Positions 1 through 5,758 are shown, numbered from the stretch's first letter. The stretch: 6,012 bases of DNA from Cellvibrionaceae bacterium (GCA_027012915.1 JALUYN010000645.1:1-6012), one strand, 5' to 3'. Notes: generated by a model not told the origin, from the letters alone. Numbers and translations are program-made.

Positions 1-315
1 GTGAACGTGGTGCGTACCGCTGATCTGATCATTGATTCAATTCAGCGTGCACACCTCTGGGCTGTTGATCGCAATATCACCAAAACCTATCTGGAAGATG
101 TGGTTGAGGGCGTCAACAACTACCTGCGCCACCTCACTCAGATCGGTGCGATTCTTGGCGGCACGGCTTGGGCGGATGCTGAGCTAAACACACCAACCAG
201 CCTGGCTGCTGGCAAGGTGTATATCGATTTTGACTTCACTCCACCAACCCCGGCAGAGCACATTACGTTCCGTGCTCACCTGGTTGATGACTACTTTGCA
301 GAGGTGATCAGCTAA
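1..315 (+). CDS. FI: Contractile tail sheath protein FI, C-terminal part (5' end cut by window)
   Basis: This is the last 104 codons of a P2-type tail sheath subunit, the protein that forms the contractile outer tube around the tail tube. The frame is open at base 1, and the GTG there is almost certainly an internal valine codon, since P2-family sheaths are near 400 residues. The segment RTADLIIDSIQRAHLWAVDR followed by ITKTYLEDVVEGVNNYLR is characteristic of the sheath C-terminal domain. The late motif VYIDFDFTPPTPAEHITFR, close to the C-terminus, is also typical; this region makes inter-subunit contacts in known sheaths. The stop TAA at 313-315 shares its last base with the ATG of the tube gene, which indicates coupled translation. 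The N-terminal three quarters lie to the left of the window. The identification rests on recalled family similarity and on the gene order. Confidence 0.93.
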   Translation: MNVVRTADLIIDSIQRAHLWAVDRNITKTYLEDVVEGVNNYLRHLTQIGAILGGTAWADAELNTPTSLAAGKVYIDFDFTPPTPAEHITFRAHLVDDYFAEVIS

Positions 316-815
316 TGGACAACATTCTCAAAAATATGAATCTCGGCGTTGATGGCAGGGGCTACGCAGGCAAGGTCCTAGAGCTGACCAAGCCAAACCT
401 GACGATTATGCAGGAAGACTACCGGGCGGGCGGCATGGATTCCGCTGTTGGTCTGGATATGGGCATGGAGAAAATGGAAGCCAGCGCCGTGCTTGGCAGC
501 TACGACAAGGAAGTCCTTAAGCTCTGGGGGTTAGCTCCTGGCAACGATGTGCCTCTTACATTCAAGGGGGCGCTGCAGAATGATGACGGCTCTGTGGATC
601 AGGTGTTGGTTCAAATGCGCGGCACAATTACAGGTCTGGATTCTGGTACCTGGAAGCCGGGTGAGGTCGCCAACCTGACCATCACAATGAACCCGCACTA
701 CTACAAGGAAACCGTAGCAGGTGACGTGGTTCATGAAATTGACGTGAAGAACATGATTCGAATCGTCAACGGTGTTGATCAGTTGGCGGGCATCCGCGAA
801 GCGATCGCAATTTAA
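315..815 (+). CDS. FII: Major tail tube protein FII
   Basis: This 166-residue protein matches the P2 FII tail tube family in length (P2 FII is about 170 residues) and in its place directly after the sheath. It polymerises into the inner tube through which DNA is ejected, and assembles on the baseplate with the tape measure inside. Visible family features are an N-terminal segment naming the target for assembly (MDNILKNMNLGVDGRGYAG), a central stretch with VLGSYDKEVLKLWG, and a beta-rich C-terminal half ending NMIRIVNGVDQLAGIREAIAI. The ATG at 315 overlaps the sheath stop by one base. An AGAGG at 300-304 lies about ten bases upstream, so translation is probably coupled to the sheath gene. A hairpin follows six bases after the stop codon. 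Confidence 0.94.
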   Translation: MDNILKNMNLGVDGRGYAGKVLELTKPNLTIMQEDYRAGGMDSAVGLDMGMEKMEASAVLGSYDKEVLKLWGLAPGNDVPLTFKGALQNDDGSVDQVLVQMRGTITGLDSGTWKPGEVANLTITMNPHYYKETVAGDVVHEIDVKNMIRIVNGVDQLAGIREAIAI

Positions 816-820
816 TTTTT

Positions 821-834
821 GGGGCTTCGGCCCC
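821..834 (+). terminator. UUCG-capped intercistronic hairpin, possible partial terminator
   Basis: GGGGC-TTCG-GCCCC is a perfect 5-bp GC stem with a C(UUCG)G tetraloop, one of the most stable RNA hairpins known. It is flanked by ATTTTT upstream and TCTATTTT downstream. It sits in the 38-base gap between the tube gene and the chaperone gene. The stem is short and the downstream U run is interrupted, so it may act as a leaky attenuator or as a 3'-end stabiliser of the sheath-tube message, rather than as a full stop to a late operon that must continue into T, U, X and D. On the minus strand it is not followed by a T run. Confidence 0.55.
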
Positions 835-853
835 TCTATTTTGAGTGAGAATG

Positions 854-1096
854 ATGAGCGAAATTATTCAACTGAAATTCCCGGTGGAGTATAACGGCGA
901 AGAAATTCGAGAGCTTGAATTGCGCCGGCCAAAAATTCGGGATCAGCTGACCGCTACTAAGCGAAAAGGCAGTGATGAAGAAAAAGAAATCAAGCTTCTG
1001 GCTGATCTGTGTGATGTGGCGCCTGAAGTCATTGAAGAACTGGATCTTGCCGACTATGCCCAGCTGGGTAAGGCATACGAAGGTTTTTTAAAGTAA
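854..1096 (+). CDS. E: Tail assembly chaperone, zero-frame product (gpE)
   Basis: This is an 80-residue protein of the P2 gpE / Mu gp41-type tail assembly chaperone family. Such proteins bind the tape measure during tail assembly and are not in the finished virion. The sequence starts MSEIIQLKFPVEYNGEEIRE, with ELRRPKIRDQLTA and a C-terminal acidic helical region (EEIKLL-type, VAPEVIEELDLADYAQLGKAYEGFLK), all typical of the family. I prefer ATG 854 because GAG at 843-845 lies eight bases upstream. ATG 851 and GTG 845 are also in frame but sit too close to that Shine-Dalgarno or on it. The final codons run through a slippery T TTT TTA, and the zero-frame stop TAA at 1094-1096 follows one codon later. 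Confidence 0.88.
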   Translation: MSEIIQLKFPVEYNGEEIRELELRRPKIRDQLTATKRKGSDEEKEIKLLADLCDVAPEVIEELDLADYAQLGKAYEGFLK

Positions 1097-1233
1097 GCCC
1101 CAAGACGCTAAGGCAGGCTGTGGTTGCCCTAGCGTCTCATACCGGGTGGGGGCGGCGTGAGATAGAAGACATGGAGGCTGAAGAGCTTCTGGATTGGTTA
1201 GAGGCTTGCCCCAAGGCCAATCAACAACAGTAG
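854..1233 (+). CDS. E+E': Tail assembly chaperone frameshift product (gpE+E')
   Basis: A -1 shift at T TTT TTA (1084-1090) joins the first 79 codons of E to an open frame at 1090-1230, stop TAG at 1231-1233, giving a fusion of about 126 residues. The extension begins KVSPKTLRQAVVALASHTGW and continues with REIEDMEAEELLDWLEA. This pattern of a tryptophan-containing helix, EIxxM and LxxW resembles the GpE-domain extension of P2. By analogy with P2 E/E' and lambda G/GT, the minor longer product would tether the tape measure to tail tube subunits, and the ratio of the two forms would matter for tail assembly. There is no independent start or Shine-Dalgarno for E' in this frame near the shift site, which supports the fusion. 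The frame and stop positions were read directly; the efficiency cannot be judged from sequence. Confidence 0.85.
1084..1090 (+). promoter_or_regulatory. Programmed -1 ribosomal frameshift slippery site
   Basis: T TTT TTA is a canonical X XXY YYZ heptamer in the zero frame of gene E (codons GGT TTT TTA AAG TAA). The zero-frame stop comes immediately after the next codon, and a long -1 frame continues through the conserved E' extension. A stem-loop begins 12 bases after the heptamer, which is slightly further than the usual 5-9 bases. Confidence 0.87.
1103..1137 (+). promoter_or_regulatory. Stem-loop downstream of the frameshift site
   Basis: AGACGCTA (1103-1110) pairs perfectly with TAGCGTCT (1130-1137). 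After one A-C mismatch, GGCA (1112-1115) pairs with TGCC (1125-1128) around a nine-base loop at 1116-1124. The 12-pair structure lies just 3' of the slippery heptamer within the E' frame, where stimulatory structures for -1 frameshifting normally sit. The 12-base spacer is longer than ideal, so other folds or a pseudoknot with downstream bases are possible. Confidence 0.72.
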
Positions 1234-1419
1234 CCATGCGCTCGTGCGCTTTATACAGATGTAAACGAGGGCGATAAGGACCGAGAGTGCTGCGGTTAAT
1301 GCGGCTGGATTGGTTTCTTCGACGGTGTAGCCCGCATGGGTGATTGCTACAGCGGCTATCCATGCTGCAATGAAAAAACTCAGCAACCACAGTGCGCTGC
1401 TTTTGATCCATTTAATCAT
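1198..1419 (-). CDS. Small predicted membrane protein, antisense to the tail operon
   Basis: This is a 73-residue ORF on the opposite strand from the tail genes. It fills the otherwise empty gap between E' and the tape measure. The N-terminus MIKWIK is basic and is followed by a hydrophobic segment at about residues 7-27. A polar acidic loop with YTVEETNP follows. A second hydrophobic segment lies at about 40-57, then KRTS, then a third hydrophobic stretch at 61-73. The charges fit the positive-inside rule, with the acidic loop in the periplasm. ATG 1419-1417 has AGGA seven bases upstream on its own strand. The 3' end overlaps the last 36 bases of E' in convergent orientation. I do not recognise a family. 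Location, orientation and membrane character resemble prophage morons expressed from the lysogen, such as superinfection-exclusion proteins, but that role is inference. I found no convincing promoter; one would have to lie inside the start of the tape measure gene. Confidence 0.6.
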   Translation of the reverse strand: MIKWIKSSALWLLSFFIAAWIAAVAITHAGYTVEETNPAALTAALSVLIALVYICIKRTSAWLLLLIGLGASL

Positions 1420-1420
1420 C

Positions 1421-1430
1421 AGGATTTCCT
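1421..1430. promoter_or_regulatory. Bidirectional Shine-Dalgarno element
   Basis: AGGATTTCCT carries AGGA for the tape measure ATG at 1431 (spacing six) and, on the other strand, AGGA for the membrane-protein ATG at 1419 (spacing seven). It is a near-perfect inverted repeat (AGGA / TCCT), so one ten-base element serves two divergent start codons that are 11 bases apart. Confidence 0.65.
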
Positions 1431-2975
1431 ATGTCATCAACAACCAGTATTGGCATTGTCGTCGGTGCGGCTCTGTCGAATACGTTTGGCAGAACCTTCA
1501 AAAAGGCTAATAAATCCGCCTTTGAGTTAGGTAAAGCATACCGCACAACAGATAAAAAACTCCAATCGTTGAAAGGTGTCGAGCAGTTACGCGGTCGCTT
1601 GGGGCGACTGGAGGCCGCACAGAAGAAAGCCGGTGGTGGCAATAAGCGGCTCGCGGAGAAGATAAAAGCGACTCGCAAGGAGTTGTGGGCTGCGTCTAAA
1701 GCAGCCGATAAGATGGGCTTGAGCCTCGGTGACATCACTCGAGAGCAAGCCAAGTTAAATCGCTTGAGGAAAATGCAGGGTTTTGGGCAGAAGGCCGTCG
1801 GGGCTTTGCCTGGTATTCGTAGTGCCGCTATGAGCGGACTGGCTGGCGCGGGCTCTATGTTTGCGTTGGCCACATCAACGGCAAGTCGTGGCGATGATAT
1901 AGCCAAGACGGCCGACAAGCTGGGCATGGGTATTGAGGCTCTGCAGGAGTACCAGTATGCGGCTGATCGGTCGGGCGTGTCTCAAGAAAAGTTCAATATG
2001 GCAACTCAGCGGATGGTTCGTCGGGTTGCGGAGGCGGCACAAGGTACGGGAGAGGCGGTTAAAGCTCTGGATGAGCTGGGTATCAATGCTGACTATCTCG
2101 CCAGTTTGAGCCCTGAGCAGCAAATGGAAGTGCTGGCTGATGCAATGAAAGGTACCGCAAGTCAGGGTGACCGTGTTCGCCTGGCAATGAAGTTTTTCGA
2201 CTCAGAAGGTGTTGATCTGGTCAACATGCTCAAGGATGGCTCGGATGGGCTTAGGGAGCTGCGAAACCAGGCTCGAGATACCGGAAATGTTATTGGTGGC
2301 GATGCTGTGAGGGAAGGTGAAAAGTTCACCGATACCTTGACGGACACCAAAGCCATTCTGGCCGGCCTGAAAAACACCATAGGTGTTGCTCTGCTGCCTG
2401 TAGTGGGTAGTTTCCTTCAGGGTATCAACGAGAATCGGGAAGGCTTGATTTCTATTGGCACATCTATCGGTTCAGTTATCGAGAATGTCGGTGGCTTAGG
2501 GACCATTGCCGCGATAGTAGGCGGGGTACTGATTACCAAGTTGCTGTTTGCCATTAAGGCTATTGGATTGGCCATTGCTGCCAACCCCATTGGCGCACTG
2601 GTCACCGGATTGGTGATTGGTGCCACTCTGATTATTACCCATTGGGATAAAGTGAAGAGCTTTATGCTGGGTGTTTTTGAGGCTATTGGCAAGGCGGTCA
2701 AGTTTCTCTGGAAAAATTCACCCATAGGAAAGCTGGTCAGTGGCATTCAAAAAGTCGGCACGTATTTTGGTGGTGAGAATGTTGACGAAGTTGTGCAGCC
2801 GAAGGTTGCCGCTGCTCAACGTTCAACCAGTGTCCAGACCACAAACCATAATCAGATCAGCGTTAACGCCGCGCCTGGCATGAATGAAGTCATGGTTGGT
2901 GAAGAGGTTCGAAGGCAGCTTTCTGTGCGTGATCGAGAGATGGCGGCAGAGCAGAGAGGGTTGCTGTATGACTAA
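1431..2975 (+). CDS. T: Tail tape measure protein (gpT-like)
   Basis: This 514-residue protein determines tail length and fills the tail tube before ejection. It has the usual tape-measure layout. Residues 1-20 are a small hydrophobic lead (TTSIGIVVGAALSNTFG). Residues 21-115 are a basic coiled-coil-type helix rich in K, R, A and L. A helical central region with TADKLGMGIEALQEYQYAAD near 160-180 is a motif common in tape measures of Mu- and P2-like phages. A strongly hydrophobic stretch at about 356-403 includes AANPIGALVTGLVIGATL. Next comes THWDKVKSFMLGVFEAI, again a family hallmark, and a hydrophilic C-terminus. The ATG at 1431 has AGGA six bases upstream. P2 gpT is about 815 residues, so this protein predicts a distinctly shorter tail. 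The 3' end overlaps the U start by eight bases. Confidence 0.94.
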   Translation: MSSTTSIGIVVGAALSNTFGRTFKKANKSAFELGKAYRTTDKKLQSLKGVEQLRGRLGRLEAAQKKAGGGNKRLAEKIKATRKELWAASKAADKMGLSLGDITREQAKLNRLRKMQGFGQKAVGALPGIRSAAMSGLAGAGSMFALATSTASRGDDIAKTADKLGMGIEALQEYQYAADRSGVSQEKFNMATQRMVRRVAEAAQGTGEAVKALDELGINADYLASLSPEQQMEVLADAMKGTASQGDRVRLAMKFFDSEGVDLVNMLKDGSDGLRELRNQARDTGNVIGGDAVREGEKFTDTLTDTKAILAGLKNTIGVALLPVVGSFLQGINENREGLISIGTSIGSVIENVGGLGTIAAIVGGVLITKLLFAIKAIGLAIAANPIGALVTGLVIGATLIITHWDKVKSFMLGVFEAIGKAVKFLWKNSPIGKLVSGIQKVGTYFGGENVDEVVQPKVAAAQRSTSVQTTNHNQISVNAAPGMNEVMVGEEVRRQLSVRDREMAAEQRGLLYD

Positions 2976-3366
2976 GGTATTGCTCAAGCTGGGGGAGTTT
3001 ACATTCTCAATAGATACGGCGGCTTTTCAGAACCTGAAGCGCAACTGGCAGTTCAATTGGGCTTCTCAGCAGCGCTTAGGCAATAAGCCTGCGCAGCAAT
3101 TCACTGGCGAAGGCAATCAAACCATTGCGCTGAGCGGATCCATCTACCCAGGTCAGTTTGGCAAGGCGGATTCTGTAGCCAAGATGGTTGAGGCGGCAGA
3201 GAAGGGCATTCCGTATCTGTTGGTGGCCGGTACCGGTGAGGTCATGGGTTATTGGGCCATAGCTGGTGCTTCTCAGGCCAATAGTGTGCTGATGGCAGAT
3301 GGTCAGCCAAGGCGCATCGATTTCTCTCTGAGCCTTATATTTTACGGTGATGAATATGCAGTATAG
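2968..3366 (+). CDS. U: Tail protein gpU (tail terminator/baseplate-associated family)
   Basis: This 132-residue protein belongs to the P2 gpU family, which is needed for tail completion in P2-like phages. The sequence starts MTKVLLKLGEFTFSIDTAAF, followed by NWASQQRLGNKPAQQFTGEG and ALSGSIYPGQFGKADSVAKM. The GxYPxQFGxxxSVxxM stretch and the C-terminal DFSLSLIFYGDEY are typical of the family. I chose ATG 2968 because AGAGAGGG at 2953-2960 lies seven bases upstream and because the protein begins with the family's usual first residues. The open frame extends 28 codons further upstream inside T, but that part reads as a shadow of T. It overlaps the T stop by eight bases and the X start by eleven, which indicates translational coupling. 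Confidence 0.93.
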   Translation: MTKVLLKLGEFTFSIDTAAFQNLKRNWQFNWASQQRLGNKPAQQFTGEGNQTIALSGSIYPGQFGKADSVAKMVEAAEKGIPYLLVAGTGEVMGYWAIAGASQANSVLMADGQPRRIDFSLSLIFYGDEYAV

Positions 3367-3553
3367 AGCCAAAGAGGGTGAGGTTCTGGATGAGATATGC
3401 TGGCGCCATTATGGCCGGGAGTCTTCTATTGTTGAGGTGCTTGAGGCTAATAAAGGGCTGGCTGATATATCTGACAGCTTGCCTGCCGGTACTGTGATTG
3501 AGTTGCCAGATCTCGCAGAGCCGGAAAAGTCTTCTGTAAAGCTGTGGGATTGA
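3356..3553 (+). CDS. X: Tail protein gpX, LysM-like
   Basis: This 65-residue protein closely resembles P2 gpX in length (67 residues) and pattern. It has an EGEVLDEICWRHYGRE opening in place of P2's GDTLDAICVRYYGR, the central VLEANKGLA, then LPAGTVIELPD, and it ends KLWD like P2's NLWE. The fold is LysM-like, and the family is associated with the phage baseplate and tail tip. Three in-frame starts exist (GTG 3347, ATG 3350, ATG 3356). I chose 3356 because GGTGA at 3346-3350 is correctly spaced five bases ahead and the product then matches the P2 N-terminus. The start lies within the last codons of U. Confidence 0.92.
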   Translation: MQYRAKEGEVLDEICWRHYGRESSIVEVLEANKGLADISDSLPAGTVIELPDLAEPEKSSVKLWD

Positions 3554-3554
3554 T

Positions 3555-4514
3555 ATGCAACCTGCTTTTAAATTAGTTGTTGATGGCAAGGACCGCACTG
3601 CAGATATTGCAGTCCGTTTGATAAAGCTTCAGATCAAAGACCAGGCCGGTTTTAAATCTGATTCTCTGTCACTGAGTGTTGATGATGCCGACGGTGTTCT
3701 CGAGCTTCCCCGCAAGGGGGCTGTGATCGAGGCCAGTTTGGGATACCAAGAAACCGGTTTGAAGTCTTTTGGCAAATTCACTGTGGATGAGGTTGAGGTC
3801 TCTGGCCCGCCAGCAACTATGGTGATCAGGGCTAAGGCTGCAGATATGCGTCAGGGCTTGAAAGAGCTTAAAAGCCGGAGCTGGGACCAGGTAACTATTG
3901 GCGATCTGGTGAGTTCCATCGCGGCAGAGCATGAGCTGATGCCCAAAGTGTCTGCGGATTACGCACAAGACCTGATTGCCCACATCGATCAAACCGACGA
4001 AAGTGACATGAACCTCCTGACCAGGATTGCCAAAGAGCGGGGCGCTTTGGTTAAGGTTGCGAATAACAACCTGGTAATGGTTCCGATCAGTGAAGCCAAG
4101 ACGGTATCCGGCAAAAAACTGGAGGCAGTCACGATTAATCTGAGCGACGCTACCAAGTGGAGCGCAACCTTCCCTGATCGTGGTCGGTATCTTTCCGTGG
4201 TTGCGTCCTGGGGCGATATTGAGTCAGGTGCTTTGCAGGAAGTGACGGCAGGGCAGGGTGAGCCGGTATTTCGGCTGCGCAACCCATACCCAACGCAGGC
4301 CGATGCCTCTGAGGCAGCAAAGGCCAAGCTTAAAGCGCTGAATCACTCTGAGGCAAAGCTGTCGATTACTTTACCTGGTAACCCTGATCTGCTGGCCGAA
4401 ACACCGCTGTCGCTGGTGGGTTTTCGAAGTGGCGTTGCTGCTGAGTGGGTTGTTAATTCTGTTGTCCATTCATACTCACCGTCAGGATACAGTGTGTCAG
4501 TTCAAGCGGAATGA
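3555..4514 (+). CDS. D: Phage late control D family protein (tail hub, gpD)
   Basis: This 319-residue protein is homologous to P2 gpD, a gp27/VgrG-type baseplate hub protein; the name 'late control' is historical. Motifs follow the P2 order. An N-terminal DGKDRTADIAVRLIKLQIKD is followed by DADGVLELPRKGAVIEASLG, FTVDEVEVSGPPATMVIRAKAADMR, SWDQVTIGDLVSSIAAEH, AHIDQTDESDMNLLTRIAKERGA, and a C-terminal SVVHSYSPSGYSVSVQAE. P2 gpD has about 387 residues. Here a linker region around residues 210-240 appears shorter, and the protein stops shortly after the last conserved strand, with no acidic tail. The ATG begins one base after the X stop codon, consistent with coupled translation; the upstream GTGGGA is only a weak Shine-Dalgarno. 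It is the last gene of the tail operon in the window. Confidence 0.93.
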   Translation: MQPAFKLVVDGKDRTADIAVRLIKLQIKDQAGFKSDSLSLSVDDADGVLELPRKGAVIEASLGYQETGLKSFGKFTVDEVEVSGPPATMVIRAKAADMRQGLKELKSRSWDQVTIGDLVSSIAAEHELMPKVSADYAQDLIAHIDQTDESDMNLLTRIAKERGALVKVANNNLVMVPISEAKTVSGKKLEAVTINLSDATKWSATFPDRGRYLSVVASWGDIESGALQEVTAGQGEPVFRLRNPYPTQADASEAAKAKLKALNHSEAKLSITLPGNPDLLAETPLSLVGFRSGVAAEWVVNSVVHSYSPSGYSVSVQAE

Positions 4515-4604
4515 TGCGCGCCAAATAGCCGTTACTGCAGCGCGATCTGGTCGATTGTAGGGCTCAGGTTGCGGCCGATTGGTGGGAGTGACGCTCTGTG
4601 TGGG

Positions 4605-4820
4605 TCAGTCTTCCAGGTCGATGGTTACCCGGGAAACAATTTTCCGCTTTTCTTCTGACGAAATCGGGGTTACGTCATTGATGTAAATCTCAATGCCTGT
4701 CACGTTACGCCCCGCGTCTTTCGCCAGCTCATTAATTCGTGATTCGATTATTGGGCCGGCTTCCTTGAGGATATCTGCTTCGGCAGATTTAAGCTTTGCG
4801 ACAAAATCTACTGATTTCAT
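4605..4820 (-). CDS. Hypothetical 71-residue protein, last gene of the minus-strand cassette
   Basis: I do not recognise this protein. ATG 4820-4818 has AAGGA seven bases upstream on the minus strand, which decides the start over an in-frame TTG eight codons earlier. The first half is predicted helical and charged (VDFVAKLKSAEADILKEAGP, then ESRINELAKDAG). The second half looks beta-rich (TGIEIYIND, then KIVSRVTIDLED). There is no cysteine, so it is not the zinc-finger late activator Ogr that occupies this place in P2. It has no signal peptide or membrane segment. It follows the HTH gene by 51 bases on the same strand and converges on gpD with 90 bases between the stops. No terminator with a T run is visible in that gap. 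Good codon structure and a clear Shine-Dalgarno make it a probable real gene. Confidence 0.72.
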   Translation of the reverse strand: MKSVDFVAKLKSAEADILKEAGPIIESRINELAKDAGRNVTGIEIYINDVTPISSEEKRKIVSRVTIDLED

Positions 4821-4871
4821 ATTCCATTCCTTACTTTGGTTCAAGCATGAACAAATCGATCGACAATCCGA

Positions 4872-5228
4872 TTATTGCGTGACTCGTCGCTTATCAATTG
4901 CAGTCAAATCATCGTCGATCTGCGCAATGCCCGCTGCTATCAGTAGTAGCCGCCAGGCGCTATAGGGTATGTCCCGGTGGTCTGGTTTGTCGACTGGAGC
5001 CTTCCATCGGCGCACTGTTGGGCTGCCTTTCTTTGGGTCGTAATTCACGCCCGTCATTTTCGCCACGTCATTCTGGGACCATCCCATCAGTTTGATCAGT
5101 TCCCCTACGTCCTCCGGAGTAGGAGCGTCATAACCTGACGCGCTATAGGGCAGGCTACTGGCGCGGTTTTTGAACGCATCTAGTGTTTTGGCGTGGCTGT
5201 CTGTGTAAGCTTTCGGATTATTGCTCAT
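4872..5228 (-). CDS. Helix-turn-helix DNA-binding protein (XRE-like)
   Basis: This is a 118-residue cytoplasmic protein. Residues 36-77 form a likely helix-turn-helix: PTPEDVGELIKLMGWSQNDV is followed by AKMTGVN, and then SPTVRRWKAP would be the recognition helix region, with WSQNDVAKMTGV matching the lambda-repressor-type pattern (small residue, Q-x-x-V/A, G turn). After the HTH, the IPYSAWRLLLIAAGI segment at 87-101 resembles C-terminal extensions seen in small mobile-element regulators. The first 35 residues are polar and probably unstructured. ATG 5228-5226 has GGAGA eight bases upstream. It lies 24 bases after radC on the same strand and is probably co-transcribed with it. It could regulate this cassette or the tail/lysogeny genes, but no target is proven. 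It is not a full-length CI-type repressor, as no dimerisation or peptidase domain is present. Confidence 0.8.
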   Translation of the reverse strand: MSNNPKAYTDSHAKTLDAFKNRASSLPYSASGYDAPTPEDVGELIKLMGWSQNDVAKMTGVNYDPKKGSPTVRRWKAPVDKPDHRDIPYSAWRLLLIAAGIAQIDDDLTAIDKRRVTQ

Positions 5229-5246
5229 GGTATATTCTCCACAGTG

Positions 5247-5264
5247 GGGCTCCTAAAGGAGCCC
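5247..5264 (-). repeat. Hairpin between radC and the HTH gene
   Basis: GGGCTCC (5247-5253) and GGAGCCC (5258-5264) form a perfect 7-bp stem with a four-base loop. It spans the end of radC and the start of the short intergenic gap. On the minus strand it precedes CCACTGTGG and the Shine-Dalgarno of the HTH gene. No T run follows in either direction, so it is not a classical terminator. It may protect the radC message or modulate HTH translation. Confidence 0.6.
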
Positions 5265-5702
5265 GCGTTCTGCAAAACTGGTAGTTTCTGTTGGGCCCAC
5301 AATAATGTGGTCCAGCGTTCTGATATCCAGCAGCTCCAAAGCCTGAGACAGGCGCTCAGTAATGCGTCTGTCAGCTTGTGACGGCTCGGTGATACCGGAA
5401 GGGTGGTTGTGAGTGAAGATTACCGCCGCCGCATTATTCAGCAGCGCAGCCTTCGCAACCTCGCGAGGGTAAACGCTCGCGCCATCAATGGTGCCTCGAA
5501 ACATGATTTCAAACTTGATCAGCTGGTGCTGGTTGTTCAGGAGCAGAACGCCAAAAACCTCATGCTCCAGACCGGCGATTTCCAGTTGGCAGAAAGTTTT
5601 AGTGGCGCTTGGGTTAGTGAGTGCTGTGTCGGTAGTTTTCAGGGCATTCGCCAGAATGGCTTTGGCCGCTTCGATCGTTTGAACTTCTTGCGTGTTGAAC
5701 AT
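5253..5702 (-). CDS. radC: RadC-like JAMM/MPN+ domain protein (short mobile-element form)
   Basis: This 149-residue protein consists almost entirely of the RadC JAB/MPN domain, without the N-terminal helix-hairpin-helix region of chromosomal RadC (about 220 residues). The full zinc-site signature is present: E48 in LEHEVFGVLLL, then H98-x-H100-x7-S108-x2-D111 within FTHNHPSGITEPSQAD. Other family marks are FRGTIDGASVYPREVAKAAL, DHIIVG at 131-136 and the final SFAERG. JAMM domains are zinc hydrolases, but no enzymatic activity has been firmly shown for RadC, and a role in repair or recombination is disputed. Short radC genes are frequent on prophages, plasmids and integrative elements. ATG 5702-5700 has GGGAG about nine bases upstream. 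It appears to be the first gene of a three-gene minus-strand operon that runs inward from the prophage end. Confidence 0.92.
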   Translation of the reverse strand: MFNTQEVQTIEAAKAILANALKTTDTALTNPSATKTFCQLEIAGLEHEVFGVLLLNNQHQLIKFEIMFRGTIDGASVYPREVAKAALLNNAAAVIFTHNHPSGITEPSQADRRITERLSQALELLDIRTLDHIIVGPTETTSFAERGLL

Positions 5703-5758
5703 CTTGGATTTCTCCCGTTTTCGGTCTTGGCGATATGCCCGACCAGTGACTGATATGT

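Noticed and set aside
1238..1252. GCGC-TCGT-GCGC hairpin just after the E' stop, as a terminator
   Set aside because: The stem is only four pairs and only three T residues follow, so it is too weak to call.
1088..1411. 107-codon minus-strand open frame
   Set aside because: It overlaps the E' frame and the membrane-protein ORF, has no proper Shine-Dalgarno, and has an irregular composition rich in C, H, P and R, typical of a shadow frame.
1412..1927. 171-codon minus-strand open frame inside the tape measure gene
   Set aside because: It lies antisense to a well-supported tape measure and has the proline/serine/alanine-rich composition expected of the opposite strand of coiled-coil coding DNA.
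2884..2967. 28-codon upstream extension of gpU
   Set aside because: It is fully inside T, lacks similarity to the gpU N-terminus, and the ATG at 2968 has a good Shine-Dalgarno.
4693..4965. 90-codon plus-strand open frame across the minus-strand cassette
   Set aside because: It spans two minus-strand genes and their gap, has no good ribosome binding site, and is serine-rich without recognisable features.
5403..5753. 116-codon plus-strand open frame opposite radC
   Set aside because: It is antisense to an intact RadC domain with all zinc ligands and shows no recognisable domain.
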